A stretch of DNA of 64,000 nt from Polaromonas sp. CG_9.7 (GCF_015752205.1 NZ_JADOVG010000007.1:124001-188000); one strand, 5' to 3'. Counted from the first letter of the stretch, positions 1 to 10,533 are shown. Translations and numbers: made by a program. Notes: a model not told the origin generated them from the letters alone.

Positions 1-249
1 CTTACTCCTTCGGTAATATTGCGGGAAATCGGCAGGATCGACGGCGAATCCTCTGTCGAACTGCCCTCTGTCGGAACCGAAGGTGCAACCGTCAATAAAT
101 ACATTAACCTGGCGCGTGAGGGGCATCATGCCTTGATGGTCAAGGCACCCTCAGATGACGATGCGAAACGACTGATGACAGTGGTGAGGGAATTCCCTTT
201 TTCATATGCCCAAAAATACCACATGCTGGCCATGGAAGACCTTGAATAA
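1..249 (+). CDS. Hypothetical protein, C-terminal part (cut by window edge)
   Basis: The reading frame is open from the first base and ends at TAA 247-249, so only the last 82 residues are visible and the true start lies outside the window. The fragment ends in a conserved-looking stretch with the segments HHALMVKAPSDDD and FPFSYAQKYHML. The pattern of a short alpha/beta unit with a polar tail resembles small stress-type proteins, but I do not recognise the family. It converges on dnaB with a 133-bp gap that holds a palindromic repeat. Real coding is likely because the frame is open to the edge and codon use resembles that of its neighbours. Confidence 0.55.
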   Translation, partial: LTPSVILREIGRIDGESSVELPSVGTEGATVNKYINLAREGHHALMVKAPSDDDAKRLMTVVREFPFSYAQKYHMLAMEDLE

Positions 250-309
250 GCTTCCAATGGCGGCTTTGAGCGTTATTCAAATTAATAATAAACATTGCTC
301 TACACCTTG

Positions 310-343
310 AAAAGCCTTTATTTTTAGCTATTAAATATATAGC
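310..343 (-). repeat. Dispersed palindromic repeat, copy 1 (core 327-343)
   Basis: The 17-bp core has GCTAT at 327-331 and ATAGC at 339-343, separated by 7 bases. The related flank, T-rich with a GGCTTTT end, reads leftward. It sits between the converging unknown gene and dnaB. It belongs to the repeat family found across this window. Confidence 0.65.
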
Positions 344-382
344 AAACTCTGCTTATCCAGTATGCGCCAAGATCGATTTTTA

Positions 383-1792
383 TCAAAAATCACCCGAACT
401 GTGGGCCAAGCTTTCAAATTTCGTGATCCGGTTGATAAAGGCCAGTTTGACGGTTCCTGTGGGTCCGTTACGTTGCTTGCTGATGATGACCTCAGCCACA
501 CCCGGTTCCTTGCAAGCCTCTTTTGTGTAGTACTCATCGCGATAAATGAACATGATGATGTCGGCATCTTGCTCGATGGCTCCGGATTCACGCAGGTCGC
601 TCATCATCGGTCGTTTGTCGGTACGCGACTCAACCCCACGGCTTAACTGCGACAGCGCGATCACAGGGCATTGAAGCTCTTTGGCCAGCATTTTCAGACC
701 GCGTGAAATTTCTCCCACGGCAGTTGCCCGGTTTTCATCCGCCATGCCGCTTGATACGCTCATCAGTTGAAGATAATCGACGACGATCAAACCGAGTTTG
801 CCGCACTGGCGCGCCAAGCGTCTTGCATTGGCACGCAGTTCACTGACCGTTAAGCCTGCAGTCTCGTCAATATGGAGCGAAATAGTTCTCAGCTTTTCTA
901 TGGCTTCCGTCAGTCGCGGCCATTCCTCATCGGTCAAGGCGCCGGTACGCAAATGCGTCTGATCTATGCGGCCAATCGAGCCGACGATACGCACTGCCAA
1001 TTGAGAGGCCCCCATTTCCATGGAGAAAACAGCAACCGGCAGTCCTTCATGCAATGCGACATGCTCGGCGATATTGATGGCGAGTGCAGTTTTTCCCATG
1101 GAGGGACGTGCAGCCAGAATGATCAGGTCACCCGCCTGGAATCCCGATGTCATACGGTCCAGGTCAACAAAACCGGTGGGCACGCCGGTGACATCGTTGG
1201 GATTCTCAGACATCTCGGTGACGCGGTCCAGCAGGTCCACCACCAGCGTATCCATACTCTGAAAGCCCTGCTGTGACCGGCCGCCTTGCTCGCCAATGTT
1301 CAGGATTTTTTGCTCGGCCTCATCAAGAATTACCGTGACGGACTTGCCTTGCGGATTGAAGGCATTGGTCGCGATCTCGTCCGATGCGGCCACCAGTTTG
1401 CGCAAGATAGAACGTTCCCGCACAATTTCGGCATAACGCCTGATGTTGCTGGCACTGGGAACATACTGGGCCAGTGCGTTGAGGTAGCTCAGTCCGCCTA
1501 TTTCGTCATTTTTGCCCAGACTCTGCAGACGTTCGAAGACAGTGATGATGTCAGCCGGCTTGGACGCATTGATGAGCCAACCAATGGCACCATAAATAAG
1601 CTGGTGTTCATGACGGTAAAAATCCTGATCTGCAAGAAGATCGCCAACACGGTCCCATGCGCTGTTGTCGAGCAACAGACCGCCCAAAACACTGGATTCG
1701 CCTTCAATAGAGTGCGGTGGAATTCTGAGTTGGGCAATCTGGCGGTCAGCGCTGTAAGCTGAATCAGAAAAAGGAGAAAGTACGGCAGACAT
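383..1792 (-). CDS. dnaB: Replicative DNA helicase DnaB
   Basis: This is the hexameric 5'-3' helicase that unwinds DNA at the replication fork. The 469-residue product has the normal family length. An N-terminal DnaB domain spans about residues 24-126 and is followed by the RecA-like ATPase core. The Walker A motif ARPSMGKT lies near residues 228-235 and the Walker B motif LIVVDYLQL near 335-343. The ATG at 1792 gives a full N-terminal domain. The gene lies downstream of rpsF-priB-rpsR-rplI on the same strand, but a strong terminator between rplI and dnaB suggests that dnaB has its own promoter in 1793-1940. The link to priB, which encodes a primosome protein, is functionally coherent. Confidence 0.98.
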   Translation of the reverse strand: MSAVLSPFSDSAYSADRQIAQLRIPPHSIEGESSVLGGLLLDNSAWDRVGDLLADQDFYRHEHQLIYGAIGWLINASKPADIITVFERLQSLGKNDEIGGLSYLNALAQYVPSASNIRRYAEIVRERSILRKLVAASDEIATNAFNPQGKSVTVILDEAEQKILNIGEQGGRSQQGFQSMDTLVVDLLDRVTEMSENPNDVTGVPTGFVDLDRMTSGFQAGDLIILAARPSMGKTALAINIAEHVALHEGLPVAVFSMEMGASQLAVRIVGSIGRIDQTHLRTGALTDEEWPRLTEAIEKLRTISLHIDETAGLTVSELRANARRLARQCGKLGLIVVDYLQLMSVSSGMADENRATAVGEISRGLKMLAKELQCPVIALSQLSRGVESRTDKRPMMSDLRESGAIEQDADIIMFIYRDEYYTKEACKEPGVAEVIISKQRNGPTGTVKLAFINRITKFESLAHSSGDF

Positions 1793-1941
1793 GGGATTCC
1801 TTGGGAAGGCTGAATGTTAAGCCTTAAGCCTTGAAACGCACGAGACGAACGTTTGTGAATTTGGAAAATCAGGTGAAAATGTGGTCGAAAGCCGTTTGCA
1901 CTCTCGTTTCACAGCCTATCGATTACCTGTTTACTCCAAGA

Positions 1942-1969
1942 AAAAAGCCGCTCCGAAGAGCGGCTTTTT
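1942..1969 (-). terminator. Rho-independent terminator of the rpsF-rplI operon
   Basis: A 12-bp perfect stem (1942-1953 with 1958-1969) surrounds the tetraloop 1954-1957. Its GC-rich part, GCCGCTC/GAGCGGC, is flanked by A and T runs, so it can work in both directions. It lies 21 bp past the rplI stop and separates this operon from dnaB. Confidence 0.9.
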
Positions 1970-1990
1970 AAAAGGGATCAGACAACCTGA

Positions 1991-2443
1991 TTAGGCAGTT
2001 TCGCCGTAAACCGTCACGGTGATGTCGACCACCACGTCAGTGTGCAAGGCGACGTTGACCAAGTGGTCGCCGACTGTCTTTATCGCGCCATTTGGCAAGC
2101 GAATCTGCGATTTGGAAACCACAAACCCTTGCTTAGTCACCTCTTGGGCGATGTCAGCATTGGTAACAGAGCCGAACAAGCGGCCGTCAACACCTGCTTT
2201 TTGCGTCAGCTTGACGGTGGTACCACCGAGCTTTTCACCTTGAGCCTGCATTTCAGCCAGTTTGGCTGCAGCAGCTTTTTCAAGCTCGGCACGCTTGACT
2301 TCGAATTCCTTGATAGCCGCTGCGGTAGCGCGGCGGGCGCGGCCGAAAGGGATCAGGAAATTGCGTGCATAGCCGTCTTTAACTTTGACGACGTCACCCA
2401 GATTTCCAAGGTTCACGACTTTGTCGAGCAGAATAATTTGCAT
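1991..2443 (-). CDS. rplI: 50S ribosomal protein L9
   Basis: L9 binds 23S rRNA in the large subunit and helps to maintain the reading frame. The 150-residue length is normal. The N-terminal signature is clear: [13 protein letters not shown] followed by the conserved [17 protein letters not shown] stretch. Next come the lysine/alanine-rich connecting helix (about residues 45-75) and a C-terminal domain rich in beta-strand residues. It is the last gene of the rpsF-priB-rpsR-rplI operon, 12 bp after rpsR, and is followed directly by a strong terminator. Confidence 0.98.
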   Translation of the reverse strand: MQIILLDKVVNLGNLGDVVKVKDGYARNFLIPFGRARRATAAAIKEFEVKRAELEKAAAAKLAEMQAQGEKLGGTTVKLTQKAGVDGRLFGSVTNADIAQEVTKQGFVVSKSQIRLPNGAIKTVGDHLVNVALHTDVVVDITVTVYGETA

Positions 2444-2455
2444 GGTCGTATCTCC

Positions 2456-2740
2456 TTACAGGCTGCGGTGCTGATCGCTGTAAGGCAGCATCGCCAAGAA
2501 GCGAGCGCGCTTGACAGCGGTGTTGATCTGGCGCTGAAAAATAGCGCGAGTGCCGGTCAGGCGTGCGGGAATAATTTTTCCATTTTCAGAAACGAAATCG
2601 CGCAGAGTGTCGATATCTTTGTAATCGATTTCTTCAACGCCTGCAGCTGTGAAGCGGCAAAAGCGCTTGCGCTTGAACAACAGCGATTGAGTATTGCGCT
2701 TGGGGCGCTTGTCTTTGTTAAAACGTTTTGGTCCGGCCAT
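2456..2740 (-). CDS. rpsR: 30S ribosomal protein S18
   Basis: S18 pairs with S6 on the platform of the small subunit. The 94-residue product carries the family core from about residue 25 ([19 protein letters not shown]) through [14 protein letters not shown] basic N-terminal tail ([12 protein letters not shown]) precedes it. It lies 10 bp after priB and 12 bp before rplI, in the standard order for the S6 operon. S6 and S18 form a complex, which fits their shared operon. Confidence 0.98.
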   Translation of the reverse strand: MAGPKRFNKDKRPKRNTQSLLFKRKRFCRFTAAGVEEIDYKDIDTLRDFVSENGKIIPARLTGTRAIFQRQINTAVKRARFLAMLPYSDQHRSL

Positions 2741-2750
2741 GATGGACTCC

Positions 2751-3068
2751 TTAAATAGGGTTCAGTACTTGCTCTGCCTGAGGGATCGGGTGAAGAGCTT
2801 GAATATGAAAAACAACGCCTTTACTGGTACGCGCATTGATCAGAAATCCGGTAAACCTGAAGGACTTGGCTAGAGGAAGCTTGACGGCTTGCTCAGCCAG
2901 CGTTCCAAAAGCAACGGCCCTTATTGTCAACTTGACTTTCCTGTTTACTCCTGCCTCAAGAACTTCAGACTCATGTTCAAGAATGAAATTAATGGCGGAA
3001 ATTCCAGAGGGCGTGTATCGCAGAGGACTTAGCTCGGCGATACATGCATTCAAATCAACCTGGTTCAC
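2751..3068 (-). CDS. priB: Primosomal replication protein PriB (protein N)
   Basis: PriB is a small OB-fold single-stranded-DNA binding protein of the PriA-dependent replication restart primosome. The 105-residue product begins [13 protein letters not shown] and contains the YTPSGI motif near residue 18, as in other betaproteobacterial PriB proteins. Its position between rpsF and rpsR is the conserved one. The gap to rpsF is 46 bp and to rpsR 10 bp, so co-transcription is likely. I see no truncation. Confidence 0.93.
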   Translation of the reverse strand: MNQVDLNACIAELSPLRYTPSGISAINFILEHESEVLEAGVNRKVKLTIRAVAFGTLAEQAVKLPLAKSFRFTGFLINARTSKGVVFHIQALHPIPQAEQVLNPI

Positions 3069-3114
3069 TACGATTAATGTTCCACGTCACCTAGGCGTTC
3101 AACGGCATGAGCGG

Positions 3115-3480
3115 TTAACCCGCAAATTCCTGCTGTTGGGTTTTACGGGCTTCTTCCCTCTCGACATTACGCATCATGAGGGAAGGTCCGGTTTCGGCCT
3201 TCTTCTTCACCACGGTCAGGTGGCGCAACACGGCGTCGTTGAATTTGAACGCATGTTCAATTTCTTCCATCACGGCCTGGCTGGCTTCGATGTTGATGCA
3301 GAGGTAATGGGCTTTGGCCAATTTCTGGATCAGGTACACCAACTGGCGGCGACCCCAATCTTCAACGCGGTGCACAGTGCCGCCGCCGGCGGTAATCATG
3401 CCCTTGTAACGCTCCAGCATGGCTGGGACTTGCTCACTTTGATCCGGATGGATCAGCAAGACGATCTCGTAATGACGCAT
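3115..3480 (-). CDS. rpsF: 30S ribosomal protein S6
   Basis: S6 is the small-subunit platform protein that binds S18. The 121-residue product starts [19 protein letters not shown] and has the family features [12 protein letters not shown] near residue 63 and [15 protein letters not shown] near residue 96. The acidic C-terminal tail is replaced here by a short basic and glutamine-rich one. It is the first gene of its operon, preceded on the same strand by a short AT-rich leader and a possible -10 element at 3559-3564. Confidence 0.98.
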   Translation of the reverse strand: MRHYEIVLLIHPDQSEQVPAMLERYKGMITAGGGTVHRVEDWGRRQLVYLIQKLAKAHYLCINIEASQAVMEEIEHAFKFNDAVLRHLTVVKKKAETGPSLMMRNVEREEARKTQQQEFAG

Positions 3481-3558
3481 AACTCTCCTTTTGGTTAATT
3501 TAAGCTGCCCCAGCGTCGAACCTGAATGGTTTTTGGGTGCAGCAAGGCGAAGCCCATG

Positions 3559-3564
3559 ATTATA
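3559..3564 (-). promoter_or_regulatory. Possible -10 box for the rpsF operon
   Basis: Read on the minus strand, the bases spell a perfect TATAAT. They overlap the stop codon of the upstream symporter gene and lie about 80 bp before the rpsF start. No good -35 hexamer stands at 16-18 bp, so the call is tentative. Confidence 0.35.
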
Positions 3565-5740
3565 GCCCGTCGGGTATTTGCTTTTTTGATGTCTTGTCTT
3601 CTCGGTCTACTGATTCAGCAAAAGACCGTTGATGAACTTTCAAATCTGGGTACCGAATGTAGTCAACAAATGCCTGGATATCCTGAGTGGGTGGTTTTGT
3701 AATAAGGCTGACCAGAATGATCACGGCAAAACCAACCGGCACGCCAAAAAGTCCGGCCGAAATAGGGTCGATTCCCCACCAGAGCTGAACCGGAGAAACG
3801 ATTCCAAAGGTATCGCGTAACCATGGTTGATTGATCACCATGTAATAGGTTGTGACGCCCAGACCCGCCATCATTCCCATCGTGGCTGCTGGACCAGTTG
3901 CGCGTTTCCAGAAAATGCCAATGCTCAGTGCCGGAAAAAAAGAAGCGGCAGCAAACGAAAAAGCTGCAGACACCAGAAAAAGAATGTCGGCAGGCTTTTG
4001 GGCTGCCACATAGGCAGCGAGCAGGGCCATCACAAGCAGGAGTATTTTTGACAAGGTAACACGGCTGACAGTCGAGGCATTCGGATCAATCATCTTGTAA
4101 TAAAGGTCATGGCCCAAGGCGTTGGCAATGACGAGCAGCAGTCCATCCGCGGTAGACAACGCAGCGGCCAGTCCGCCTGCGGCAACCAGGGCTGAAATAA
4201 CATAGGGCAATCCCGCCAGCTCGGGCGTGAGCAACACCACGATGTCGCCGCCGATTGTCATTTCATTAAGCTGCAAGAGATTGTCCATGTTCACATCGAC
4301 CACGGACAGCAACGCCGGATCGACCTTGTTCCACTCATGAACCCATGCTGGCAACTGGTCAAAAGGGGTGCCAACCAGCACAGTAAAAATTTCGTACTTC
4401 ACCAGTACAGCCAGTGCAGGTGCAGTGCAGTACAAAAGAAAAACGAAGAACAGGGACCAGGTTACCGATTGCCGCGCTTCCCGAACACTGGGGACCGTGT
4501 AGTAACGCATCAGAATGTGCGGCAAGGCCGATGTTCCGACCATCAGGCAAAAAACCAGGGCCAGGAAATTGCGTCTTGACAGGTCATATATCGCTTGTTC
4601 TTGCGGCGTTCCCTCAGGATTGCCCAGGAACTGCGCTGCGTGGGCAGGCATGCCGTTCAGAGGCTGGCTTTTGATTTCGTTTGCGGCCTTAGAAACAGAC
4701 CATTCACGAAGCGCCGTTTCCTCATCTTTTGGCAGGGCTGCCAAGGCCTTGCCCGCCGCAGAAATTTCAGCTACCGATGCATTACCGGCCTTGAGCGCAG
4801 CTACCTTTTGGGTGGCGGCGAGTTTGTCGGCAGCCATGGCCCGCGCAGGGTTCTTCATTTTTTCATCCAGCGCTTTTGCACGTTGGCTGAATATGGCGCG
4901 AACCTCCAGTTCCTTGGGGTCAAACGTCAACTCTTTTTCCTTGGCAGTCACTTTCTCAAGTTGGTAGCCATAAATCGCCTGGGGAACCGGAATACCCGTC
5001 TGTTTGACCGACAGCCAGACCACCGGAATCAGGTAGGCAATCAGTAAAATTATGTATTGCGCCACCTGCGTCCACGTCACCGCGCGCATTCCCCCCAAAA
5101 ATGAGCAGACCAGTAAGCCGCCAACCCCCAAAAAGATGCCCAGTTCAAAAGCGATGCCGGTCAAATAGGAGGTGATCAGACCCACACCGTAGATCTGTGC
5201 AACCAGATAAGTGAACGAGCAAAGTATGGCAGCAGCCAGTCCTATAAACCTTGGCAGATGGCCACCATAACGCTCACCGAGAAAATCCGGAATCGTGAAC
5301 TGCCCAAACTTTCTCAGGTAGGGAGCCAGTACCAATGCCACCAGGCAATAGCCGCCCGTCCATCCCATGAGGAACGCCAGCCCGCTGTAACCCGTCAGGT
5401 AAAGGGTACCCGCCAGCCCCAGGAAGGAAGCCGCCGACATCCAGTCGGCGCCTATCGCCATACCGTTGTAGATGGCCGGAACGCGCCGGCCGGCCACGTA
5501 ATATTCGTTGGCATCGGTGGTTCGGGTCAATATGCCGATGCCTGCATATGTGGCAATGGTTGACAACAAGAACGTCAGGCCAATCCAAACGTGCGGCATG
5601 CCCAGCTGTTCAAGTCCCCCCAGCAGTAATACGTAAATGACCACGCCGAGGGTGAACCATAAATAAATACGGTCCAGCTGGGATTTAAAGCTCTTTTTCG
5701 AACGCGAAGATGCTTCACGATGACCTGACAACCCAGCCAT
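3560..5740 (-). CDS. Sodium:solute symporter large subunit (VC_2705/ActP-like)
   Basis: This is a 726-residue member of the sodium:solute symporter family, closest in pattern to the VC_2705-type transporters that work with a DUF4212 small subunit. Substrates in this group are probably short organic acids such as acetate or lactate; the exact one cannot be read from sequence. The conserved segments [13 protein letters not shown] (about residue 77), [14 protein letters not shown] (about 98) and [12 protein letters not shown] are present. Between membrane segments at about residues 250 and 390 lies a long hydrophilic, alanine/lysine-rich insert that I would not expect in classical ActP. The gene follows the DUF4212 gene by 2 bp, which indicates a two-subunit transporter. 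Confidence 0.88.
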   Translation of the reverse strand: MAGLSGHREASSRSKKSFKSQLDRIYLWFTLGVVIYVLLLGGLEQLGMPHVWIGLTFLLSTIATYAGIGILTRTTDANEYYVAGRRVPAIYNGMAIGADWMSAASFLGLAGTLYLTGYSGLAFLMGWTGGYCLVALVLAPYLRKFGQFTIPDFLGERYGGHLPRFIGLAAAILCSFTYLVAQIYGVGLITSYLTGIAFELGIFLGVGGLLVCSFLGGMRAVTWTQVAQYIILLIAYLIPVVWLSVKQTGIPVPQAIYGYQLEKVTAKEKELTFDPKELEVRAIFSQRAKALDEKMKNPARAMAADKLAATQKVAALKAGNASVAEISAAGKALAALPKDEETALREWSVSKAANEIKSQPLNGMPAHAAQFLGNPEGTPQEQAIYDLSRRNFLALVFCLMVGTSALPHILMRYYTVPSVREARQSVTWSLFFVFLLYCTAPALAVLVKYEIFTVLVGTPFDQLPAWVHEWNKVDPALLSVVDVNMDNLLQLNEMTIGGDIVVLLTPELAGLPYVISALVAAGGLAAALSTADGLLLVIANALGHDLYYKMIDPNASTVSRVTLSKILLLVMALLAAYVAAQKPADILFLVSAAFSFAAASFFPALSIGIFWKRATGPAATMGMMAGLGVTTYYMVINQPWLRDTFGIVSPVQLWWGIDPISAGLFGVPVGFAVIILVSLITKPPTQDIQAFVDYIRYPDLKVHQRSFAESVDREDKTSKKQIPDGL

Positions 5741-5742
5741 GT

Positions 5743-6006
5743 TTAGTCGTCCTTGTGATCAAGGCCATGCTCGGCATCCAGCTTATTCATGTACCAAGCA
5801 TAAAAACCGACCAATAAGCAATAAATCATCAAGGATCCTTGCGCGCCCATCCAAAAGCTGAACGGCCAGCCGAAGAAGTTAAAGGTCAGAAACCGCGCAA
5901 AATAAACAACTCCAAAGGTAGTGATGAACCAGACGATCAACAATACAGACGTGACCAAAAGGGTTTTCCGCCAGTAGCGACGATGCAATTCACCAGGTGT
6001 TGTCAT
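5743..6006 (-). CDS. DUF4212 protein, symporter small subunit
   Basis: The 87-residue membrane protein has two hydrophobic segments (about residues 15-42 and 51-75) and the DUF4212 pattern of ArgArgTyrTrp near the start and FPFSFW in the middle. Family members are the small partner of VC_2705-type sodium:solute symporters, and the symporter gene starts 2 bp downstream. I chose the ATG at 6006 because it overlaps the stop of the upstream TPR gene as ATGA, a sign of translational coupling. An in-frame start 12 codons earlier is less likely. Confidence 0.85.
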   Translation of the reverse strand: MTTPGELHRRYWRKTLLVTSVLLIVWFITTFGVVYFARFLTFNFFGWPFSFWMGAQGSLMIYCLLVGFYAWYMNKLDAEHGLDHKDD

Positions 6007-6632
6007 GCCCCAGTCCATTTTTCTGACGATTTGGCCAAGCAACCATGCTGTTCAATTTCGCGTTCGAGTTGCGCACCCACCTTCGGTTCAAACCGGCGCA
6101 GGTGATCAAGAACCTGAAGGGCTTTCTCTGGAGCCCCCAATGCCAAATCAACATGCGCCAGCCGATACCAACCATGGGGAGCCATAGGCTGCAGGCTCGT
6201 GACTTGCTTCAGTGCATTCCTGGCATCATGCAGCTTGTCCTGCCGGATCAGGACCAGTCCAAGGCCATACCAGGCCTGGTCCATGCTAGGACATTGTCCG
6301 ATAGCATTCTCAAATGCAGTACAGGCCTCTTCATGACGGTCTGTCTGCTGAAGCACATAAGCCAAATTGAACCAGACAGTTCCCAATTCCTCCTTCGATG
6401 CCACGATACGCGTGAGCTGTTGCAGAATCAAAACTGACTCATCAAACCGATTGAGATATGCCAGCACATGGGCGCAGCTGGCAAGCGCATGACAGTCTGC
6501 GGGCCAGAGTTCAAGAATTCTGTCGAATCGCGACAGTGCCTTTGTGTGATTGCCGAGTGCCAGCAGTACCAGCGCCTGCATTTTTAAAAAAAGGTACACA
6601 AGATGCTGATTCAGTGCTGGTTTTACTTGCAT
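6003..6632 (-). CDS. Tetratricopeptide-repeat protein
   Basis: The roughly 209-residue soluble protein is built largely of TPR-like helix pairs, with recognisable units around AWYGLGLVLIRQDKLHDA and GWYRLAHVDLALGAPEKA. TPR proteins act as protein-binding scaffolds, and no catalytic motif is visible. I prefer the ATG at 6632, which starts just inside the end of the preceding membrane-protein gene (10-bp overlap); an in-frame ATG at 6689 is possible. Its stop overlaps the DUF4212 start by 4 bases. Four genes therefore form a tight unit: small membrane protein, TPR protein, symporter small subunit, symporter large subunit. A role in assembly or control of the transporter is inference. Confidence 0.72.
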   Translation of the reverse strand: MQVKPALNQHLVYLFLKMQALVLLALGNHTKALSRFDRILELWPADCHALASCAHVLAYLNRFDESVLILQQLTRIVASKEELGTVWFNLAYVLQQTDRHEEACTAFENAIGQCPSMDQAWYGLGLVLIRQDKLHDARNALKQVTSLQPMAPHGWYRLAHVDLALGAPEKALQVLDHLRRFEPKVGAQLEREIEQHGCLAKSSEKWTGA

Positions 6633-6919
6633 AAATTCACACCCGTCTGGAGGCAGATGCCAATCTTGGCCATGCTGGCTGCGGTCCAAATGAGCAGCAT
6701 GAGGAAAAAAGCAACCAGCGGCAGATGGCGATCCAGCACTATTTTGGGTGAAAGCCAGCGAGCTGCTCTAACCCAAGGGTGTCCCAGCAATTGGAGAAAA
6801 GCATAAAAGGGATTGCCATTGCGTCTGGCACCCGTCAGAAATCCCAGAAGCCATTGTCCACACAGCGAAAGAAGCGCAATTTCCGCAACAAGTTTGAAGG
6901 CTGTGACCACAATCAACAT
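6623..6919 (-). CDS. Small membrane protein of unknown function
   Basis: This 98-residue protein has a hydrophobic N-terminal segment (about residues 1-27) and another near the C-terminus (about 68-90). Between them are a basic loop and the segment RAARWLSPKIVLDRHLPL. The layout is faintly like YggT-type membrane proteins, but I cannot assign a family. The ATG at 6919 is favoured; one in-frame ATG lies 7 codons earlier. It is the first gene of the symporter unit and overlaps the TPR gene. About 110 bp separate it from the ppsA stop upstream. Confidence 0.6.
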   Translation of the reverse strand: MLIVVTAFKLVAEIALLSLCGQWLLGFLTGARRNGNPFYAFLQLLGHPWVRAARWLSPKIVLDRHLPLVAFFLMLLIWTAASMAKIGICLQTGVNLCK

Positions 6920-7029
6920 GTTGGTCGGCACAAGAAACAAAAATGCACTTCGATTATCAAATAGTGAAATGCAAATGACTGACAGCCCGGATCAGTCAAG
7001 AAAATTCCTTGTGCGGCAGGTTGGTCAGA

Positions 7030-9429
7030 TCAATCAGCCAGACGTTTCCAAGTCTCGATCACGGTATCAGGATTCAACGAAATAGAACCAATTCCCTGTT
7101 CCTTGAGCCATTGGGCAAAGTCCGCATGATCGCTGGGGCCCTGCCCGCAAATACCCACATATTTCCCCTGACGCTTGCACGCTGAAATAGCCATGCTGAG
7201 CAAAGCCTTGACGGCTGGATCGCGCTCGTCAAAGTCCTTGGCCAGAATCTCCAGACCCGAATCGCGGTCCAGACCCAGCGTAAGTTGCGTCAGGTCGTTC
7301 GAGCCTATGGAAAAGCCGTCAAAAAACTCAAGAAATTGCTCGGCCAGCACCGCATTGCTCGGCACTTCGCACATCATGATGATTCGCAGGCCTTTTTCGC
7401 CGCGCTTGAGGCCGTGTTCAGCCAGCAAATCAGTAACGGCCTTGGCCTGTCCCAAGGTACGGACAAACGGCACCATGACCTCGACATTCGTCAGCCCCAT
7501 ATCATTGCGAACCCGCCTGAGGGCTTCGCATTCCATGGCAAAGGCTTCGCGGAAATCAGTGCTGATGTAGCGTGCGGCGCCGCGAAATCCCAGCATTGGA
7601 TTTTCTTCTTCAGGCTCGTAGCGCGAGCCGCCAATCAGCTTGCGGTATTCGTTGGACTTGAAGTCCGACAGGCGAACAATGACCGGCTTGGGCCAGAACG
7701 CCGCGCCAATGGTGGCAATACCTTCAGCCACCTTGTCAACATAAAACGCACGCGGCGACGCATGGCCGCGCGCTACGCTTTCCACTGCTTTTTTCAGGTC
7801 TGGGTCAACATTTGGATAGTCCAGAATTGCCTTGGGATGCACGCCGATGTTGTTGTTGATCACAAACTCCAGCCGCGCCAGACCCACGCCCTGATTTGGA
7901 ATCTGGCAGAAGTCAAAAGCCAGTTGCGGGTTGCCCACATTCATCATGATCTTGATGTCAATTGGCGGCATCTCGCCTCGCTCGACTTCCGTGATTTCGG
8001 TTTCCAGCAAGCCGTCGTAGATCGTGCCGGTGTCGCCTTCAGCGCAGCTCACCGTCACCAGCATGCCGTCCTTGAGTTGCCCGGTGGCATCACCGCAACC
8101 CACCACAGCCGGGATGCCAAGTTCACGCGCAATGATCGCCGCGTGGCAGGTACGCCCACCGCGGTTGGTAACAATGGCACTGGCTCGCTTCATTACCGGC
8201 TCCCAGTTGGGGTCAGTCATATCGGTAACCAGCACATCGCCTGGACGAACCTGGTCCATGTCCTTGATGTCGTACACGATGCGAACCGGGCCGGTGCCTA
8301 TTTTCTGGCCAATCGCGCGGCCTTCGGCCAGCACGGTGCCGGTTCCCTTTAGCTTGTAGCGCTGCTCAGCCTTGCCCTTGGCCTGGCTCTTCACGGTTTC
8401 TGGACGCGCCTGCAAGATATACAACTCACCGTCCGTTCCATCTTTACCCCATTCAATGTCCATCGGGCGGCCATAGTGGTTTTCAATGATCACCGCATAG
8501 CGCGCCAGTTGCTCGACATCCGCGTCGGTTAATGAAAAGCGATTACGCAGCTCAATCGGCACATCAGTGGTCTTGACCAGCTTGCCATTGGATTTTTTTT
8601 CTTCTGCTGTGGTGAACTCCATCTGCAGGAGCTTGGAGCCCAGGTTTCGGCGTATGACCGCACGGTTGCCAGCATTGAGCATCGGCTTGTGAACATAAAA
8701 CTCGTCCGGATTCACAGCGCCCTGCACTACTGTTTCTCCCAGGCCGTAACTGGAAGTGATGAACACCACATCCTCGAATCCGCTTTCGGTGTCGATGGTG
8801 AACATCACCCCGGCAGCGCCCAGGTCACTTCGCACCATGCGCTGCACGCCGGCAGAAAGGGCCACGTCGGAATGGGCAAAGCCCTGGTGGACACGGTAGC
8901 TGATGGCGCGGTCGTTGTAGAGGGAAGCAAACACCTCTTTCATCTTGTGCAGCACATCCTCAATGCCGACAACATTCAAAAAGGTTTCCTGCTGGCCGGC
9001 AAAGGACGCATCGGGCAGATCTTCTGCCGTGGCTGATGAACGTACAGCAAAACTGGCCTGCGAATTGCTCGCGCTCAGGCTGGCAAAGCTGCTTCGTACA
9101 GCCTGCTCGAATTCAGGGGGAAAAGGTTGTGCCTCTACCATTTGACGAATCTGCGCACCGGCTTGGGCTAGCGCCCGCACATCTTCGGTATCAAGCGCGT
9201 CAAGGACGGCATTGATTTTTCCATCAAGTCCGGCATGGGCCAGAAACTCGCGAAACGCGTGCGCCGTGGTGGCAAAGCCAGTCGGCACCTGCACACCCTG
9301 CGGACCGGTGGGCAGTTGCGAAATCATTTCGCCCAGGCTGGCATTTTTGCCGCCGACCGAATCGACATCGGTCATCCTCAGGTTTTCAAACGGCACAACC
9401 AAGGCGTTTGCGTCAAACAGGTTAGACAT
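7030..9429 (-). CDS. ppsA: Phosphoenolpyruvate synthase
   Basis: PpsA (pyruvate, water dikinase) converts pyruvate and ATP to PEP, AMP and phosphate for gluconeogenesis. The 799-residue product is full length. The N-terminal nucleotide-binding domain begins with [11 protein letters not shown] near residue 26. The phosphohistidine domain carries GGRTCHAAI with the catalytic His near 429. The C-terminal TIM-barrel domain ends with the [10 protein letters not shown] motif holding the catalytic Cys. It diverges from ppsR, which encodes its bifunctional regulator, across a 177-bp gap. Regulation by reversible phosphorylation of a Thr next to the catalytic His (here Thr427) is known for the family. 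Confidence 0.98.
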   Translation of the reverse strand: MSNLFDANALVVPFENLRMTDVDSVGGKNASLGEMISQLPTGPQGVQVPTGFATTAHAFREFLAHAGLDGKINAVLDALDTEDVRALAQAGAQIRQMVEAQPFPPEFEQAVRSSFASLSASNSQASFAVRSSATAEDLPDASFAGQQETFLNVVGIEDVLHKMKEVFASLYNDRAISYRVHQGFAHSDVALSAGVQRMVRSDLGAAGVMFTIDTESGFEDVVFITSSYGLGETVVQGAVNPDEFYVHKPMLNAGNRAVIRRNLGSKLLQMEFTTAEEKKSNGKLVKTTDVPIELRNRFSLTDADVEQLARYAVIIENHYGRPMDIEWGKDGTDGELYILQARPETVKSQAKGKAEQRYKLKGTGTVLAEGRAIGQKIGTGPVRIVYDIKDMDQVRPGDVLVTDMTDPNWEPVMKRASAIVTNRGGRTCHAAIIARELGIPAVVGCGDATGQLKDGMLVTVSCAEGDTGTIYDGLLETEITEVERGEMPPIDIKIMMNVGNPQLAFDFCQIPNQGVGLARLEFVINNNIGVHPKAILDYPNVDPDLKKAVESVARGHASPRAFYVDKVAEGIATIGAAFWPKPVIVRLSDFKSNEYRKLIGGSRYEPEEENPMLGFRGAARYISTDFREAFAMECEALRRVRNDMGLTNVEVMVPFVRTLGQAKAVTDLLAEHGLKRGEKGLRIIMMCEVPSNAVLAEQFLEFFDGFSIGSNDLTQLTLGLDRDSGLEILAKDFDERDPAVKALLSMAISACKRQGKYVGICGQGPSDHADFAQWLKEQGIGSISLNPDTVIETWKRLAD

Positions 9430-9606
9430 GGAAATACTCCGGGAGGTTAAAAATCGGCGATATCAGTGCAGTGCAGCCTTAAACCTGATTGTTCTTTTTG
9501 AGGGCTTGGCTGGCGCACTGAACCATAAACTGGATAATTGACCCGATTGTAGGGGGCTGTCATCCAACCCCCTTCCCTCGTTTTTCATCTGCCTGAATCG
9601 AGCATC

Positions 9607-10428
9607 ATGTCAAATCGCACCGTGTTTTTCATCTCTGACGGCACCGGCATCACGGCGGAAACCTTTGGCAACGCCATCCTGGCCCAGTTCGAGATCAATC
9701 CTCGCCATGTTCGCCTGCCCTTCATCGACACCGTTGACAAAGCCCATCAGGCGATCCGGCATATCAACCACACTGGCGACCTGGAAGGCAAGCGGCCCAT
9801 TGTTTTCACAACGCTGGTAAACATGAATATCCTGGCGGTCATCAAGGCGCAATGCAACGGCATGCTGCTGGACATGTTTGGCATGTTTGTCGCGCCTCTG
9901 GAAAGCGAACTGGGCATCAAGTCAAACCATCGGGTTGGCCGTTTTTCAGATGCCTCCAAGAGCAAGGCCTATGACGACCGTATCGAGGCAATTAATTTTT
10001 CGCTGGCGCACGACGATGGCCAAAGCCATCGGGACCTTGCGGGCTCTGACGTGATCCTGGTCGGTGTAAGCCGCAGCGGAAAAACCCCGACGACGTTATA
10101 CCTGGCCATGCAATACGGTTTGAAAGCGTCAAATTACCCATTGATTCCGGAAGACTTTGATCGTCGGCAGTTGCCACCGGCGCTGGTGCCTCATCGCAAA
10201 AAAATCTTTGGGCTGACGATCAATCCTGAACGCTTGAGTCAGATACGCAATGAACGTCGGCCTAATTCAACCTATTCCAGCCTGGCCAACTGCCGGCACG
10301 AAATTCATGAAGCCGAGGCCATGATGCGTCGCGAAGGCATTCGCTGGCTGTCCACTACGACCAAGTCCATCGAAGAAATTGCCACCACGATTCTTCAGGA
10401 AATCAAACCGGAACGGCTTGAGTATTGA
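9607..10428 (+). CDS. ppsR: PEP synthase regulatory protein (kinase/pyrophosphorylase)
   Basis: PpsR inactivates PpsA by ADP-dependent phosphorylation and reactivates it by phosphate-dependent removal of the phosphate. The 273-residue protein has the normal length and the family start [16 protein letters not shown]. It has a P-loop-like [19 protein letters not shown] near residue 155 and the C-terminal basic segment expected of the DUF299 family. The divergent arrangement with ppsA is common and supports the assignment. A repeat copy lies 39 bp downstream. Confidence 0.96.
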   Translation: MSNRTVFFISDGTGITAETFGNAILAQFEINPRHVRLPFIDTVDKAHQAIRHINHTGDLEGKRPIVFTTLVNMNILAVIKAQCNGMLLDMFGMFVAPLESELGIKSNHRVGRFSDASKSKAYDDRIEAINFSLAHDDGQSHRDLAGSDVILVGVSRSGKTPTTLYLAMQYGLKASNYPLIPEDFDRRQLPPALVPHRKKIFGLTINPERLSQIRNERRPNSTYSSLANCRHEIHEAEAMMRREGIRWLSTTTKSIEEIATTILQEIKPERLEY

Positions 10429-10466
10429 TTGTGTAAATTGCAGGTTTTTTTCATGTACAGCAGTTC

Positions 10467-10533
10467 GCTATGATTTAAATAGCAGCTCACATATGACCCT
10501 ATTGCGCAAAAGCCTGTTTATGCTGAAAATTTA
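10467..10533 (+). repeat. Dispersed palindromic repeat, copy 2 (core 10467-10483)
   Basis: GCTAT and ATAGC arms lie 7 bases apart, followed by the family-type flank containing a GCGCAAAAG segment and an A/T-rich end. It lies between ppsR and the ahpC promoter region. Confidence 0.75.

Noticed and set aside
6779-7085. Small plus-strand frames across 6779-7085
   Set aside because: They lie opposite the small membrane-protein gene or in the ppsA gap, with no family resemblance and no ribosome-binding sequence.
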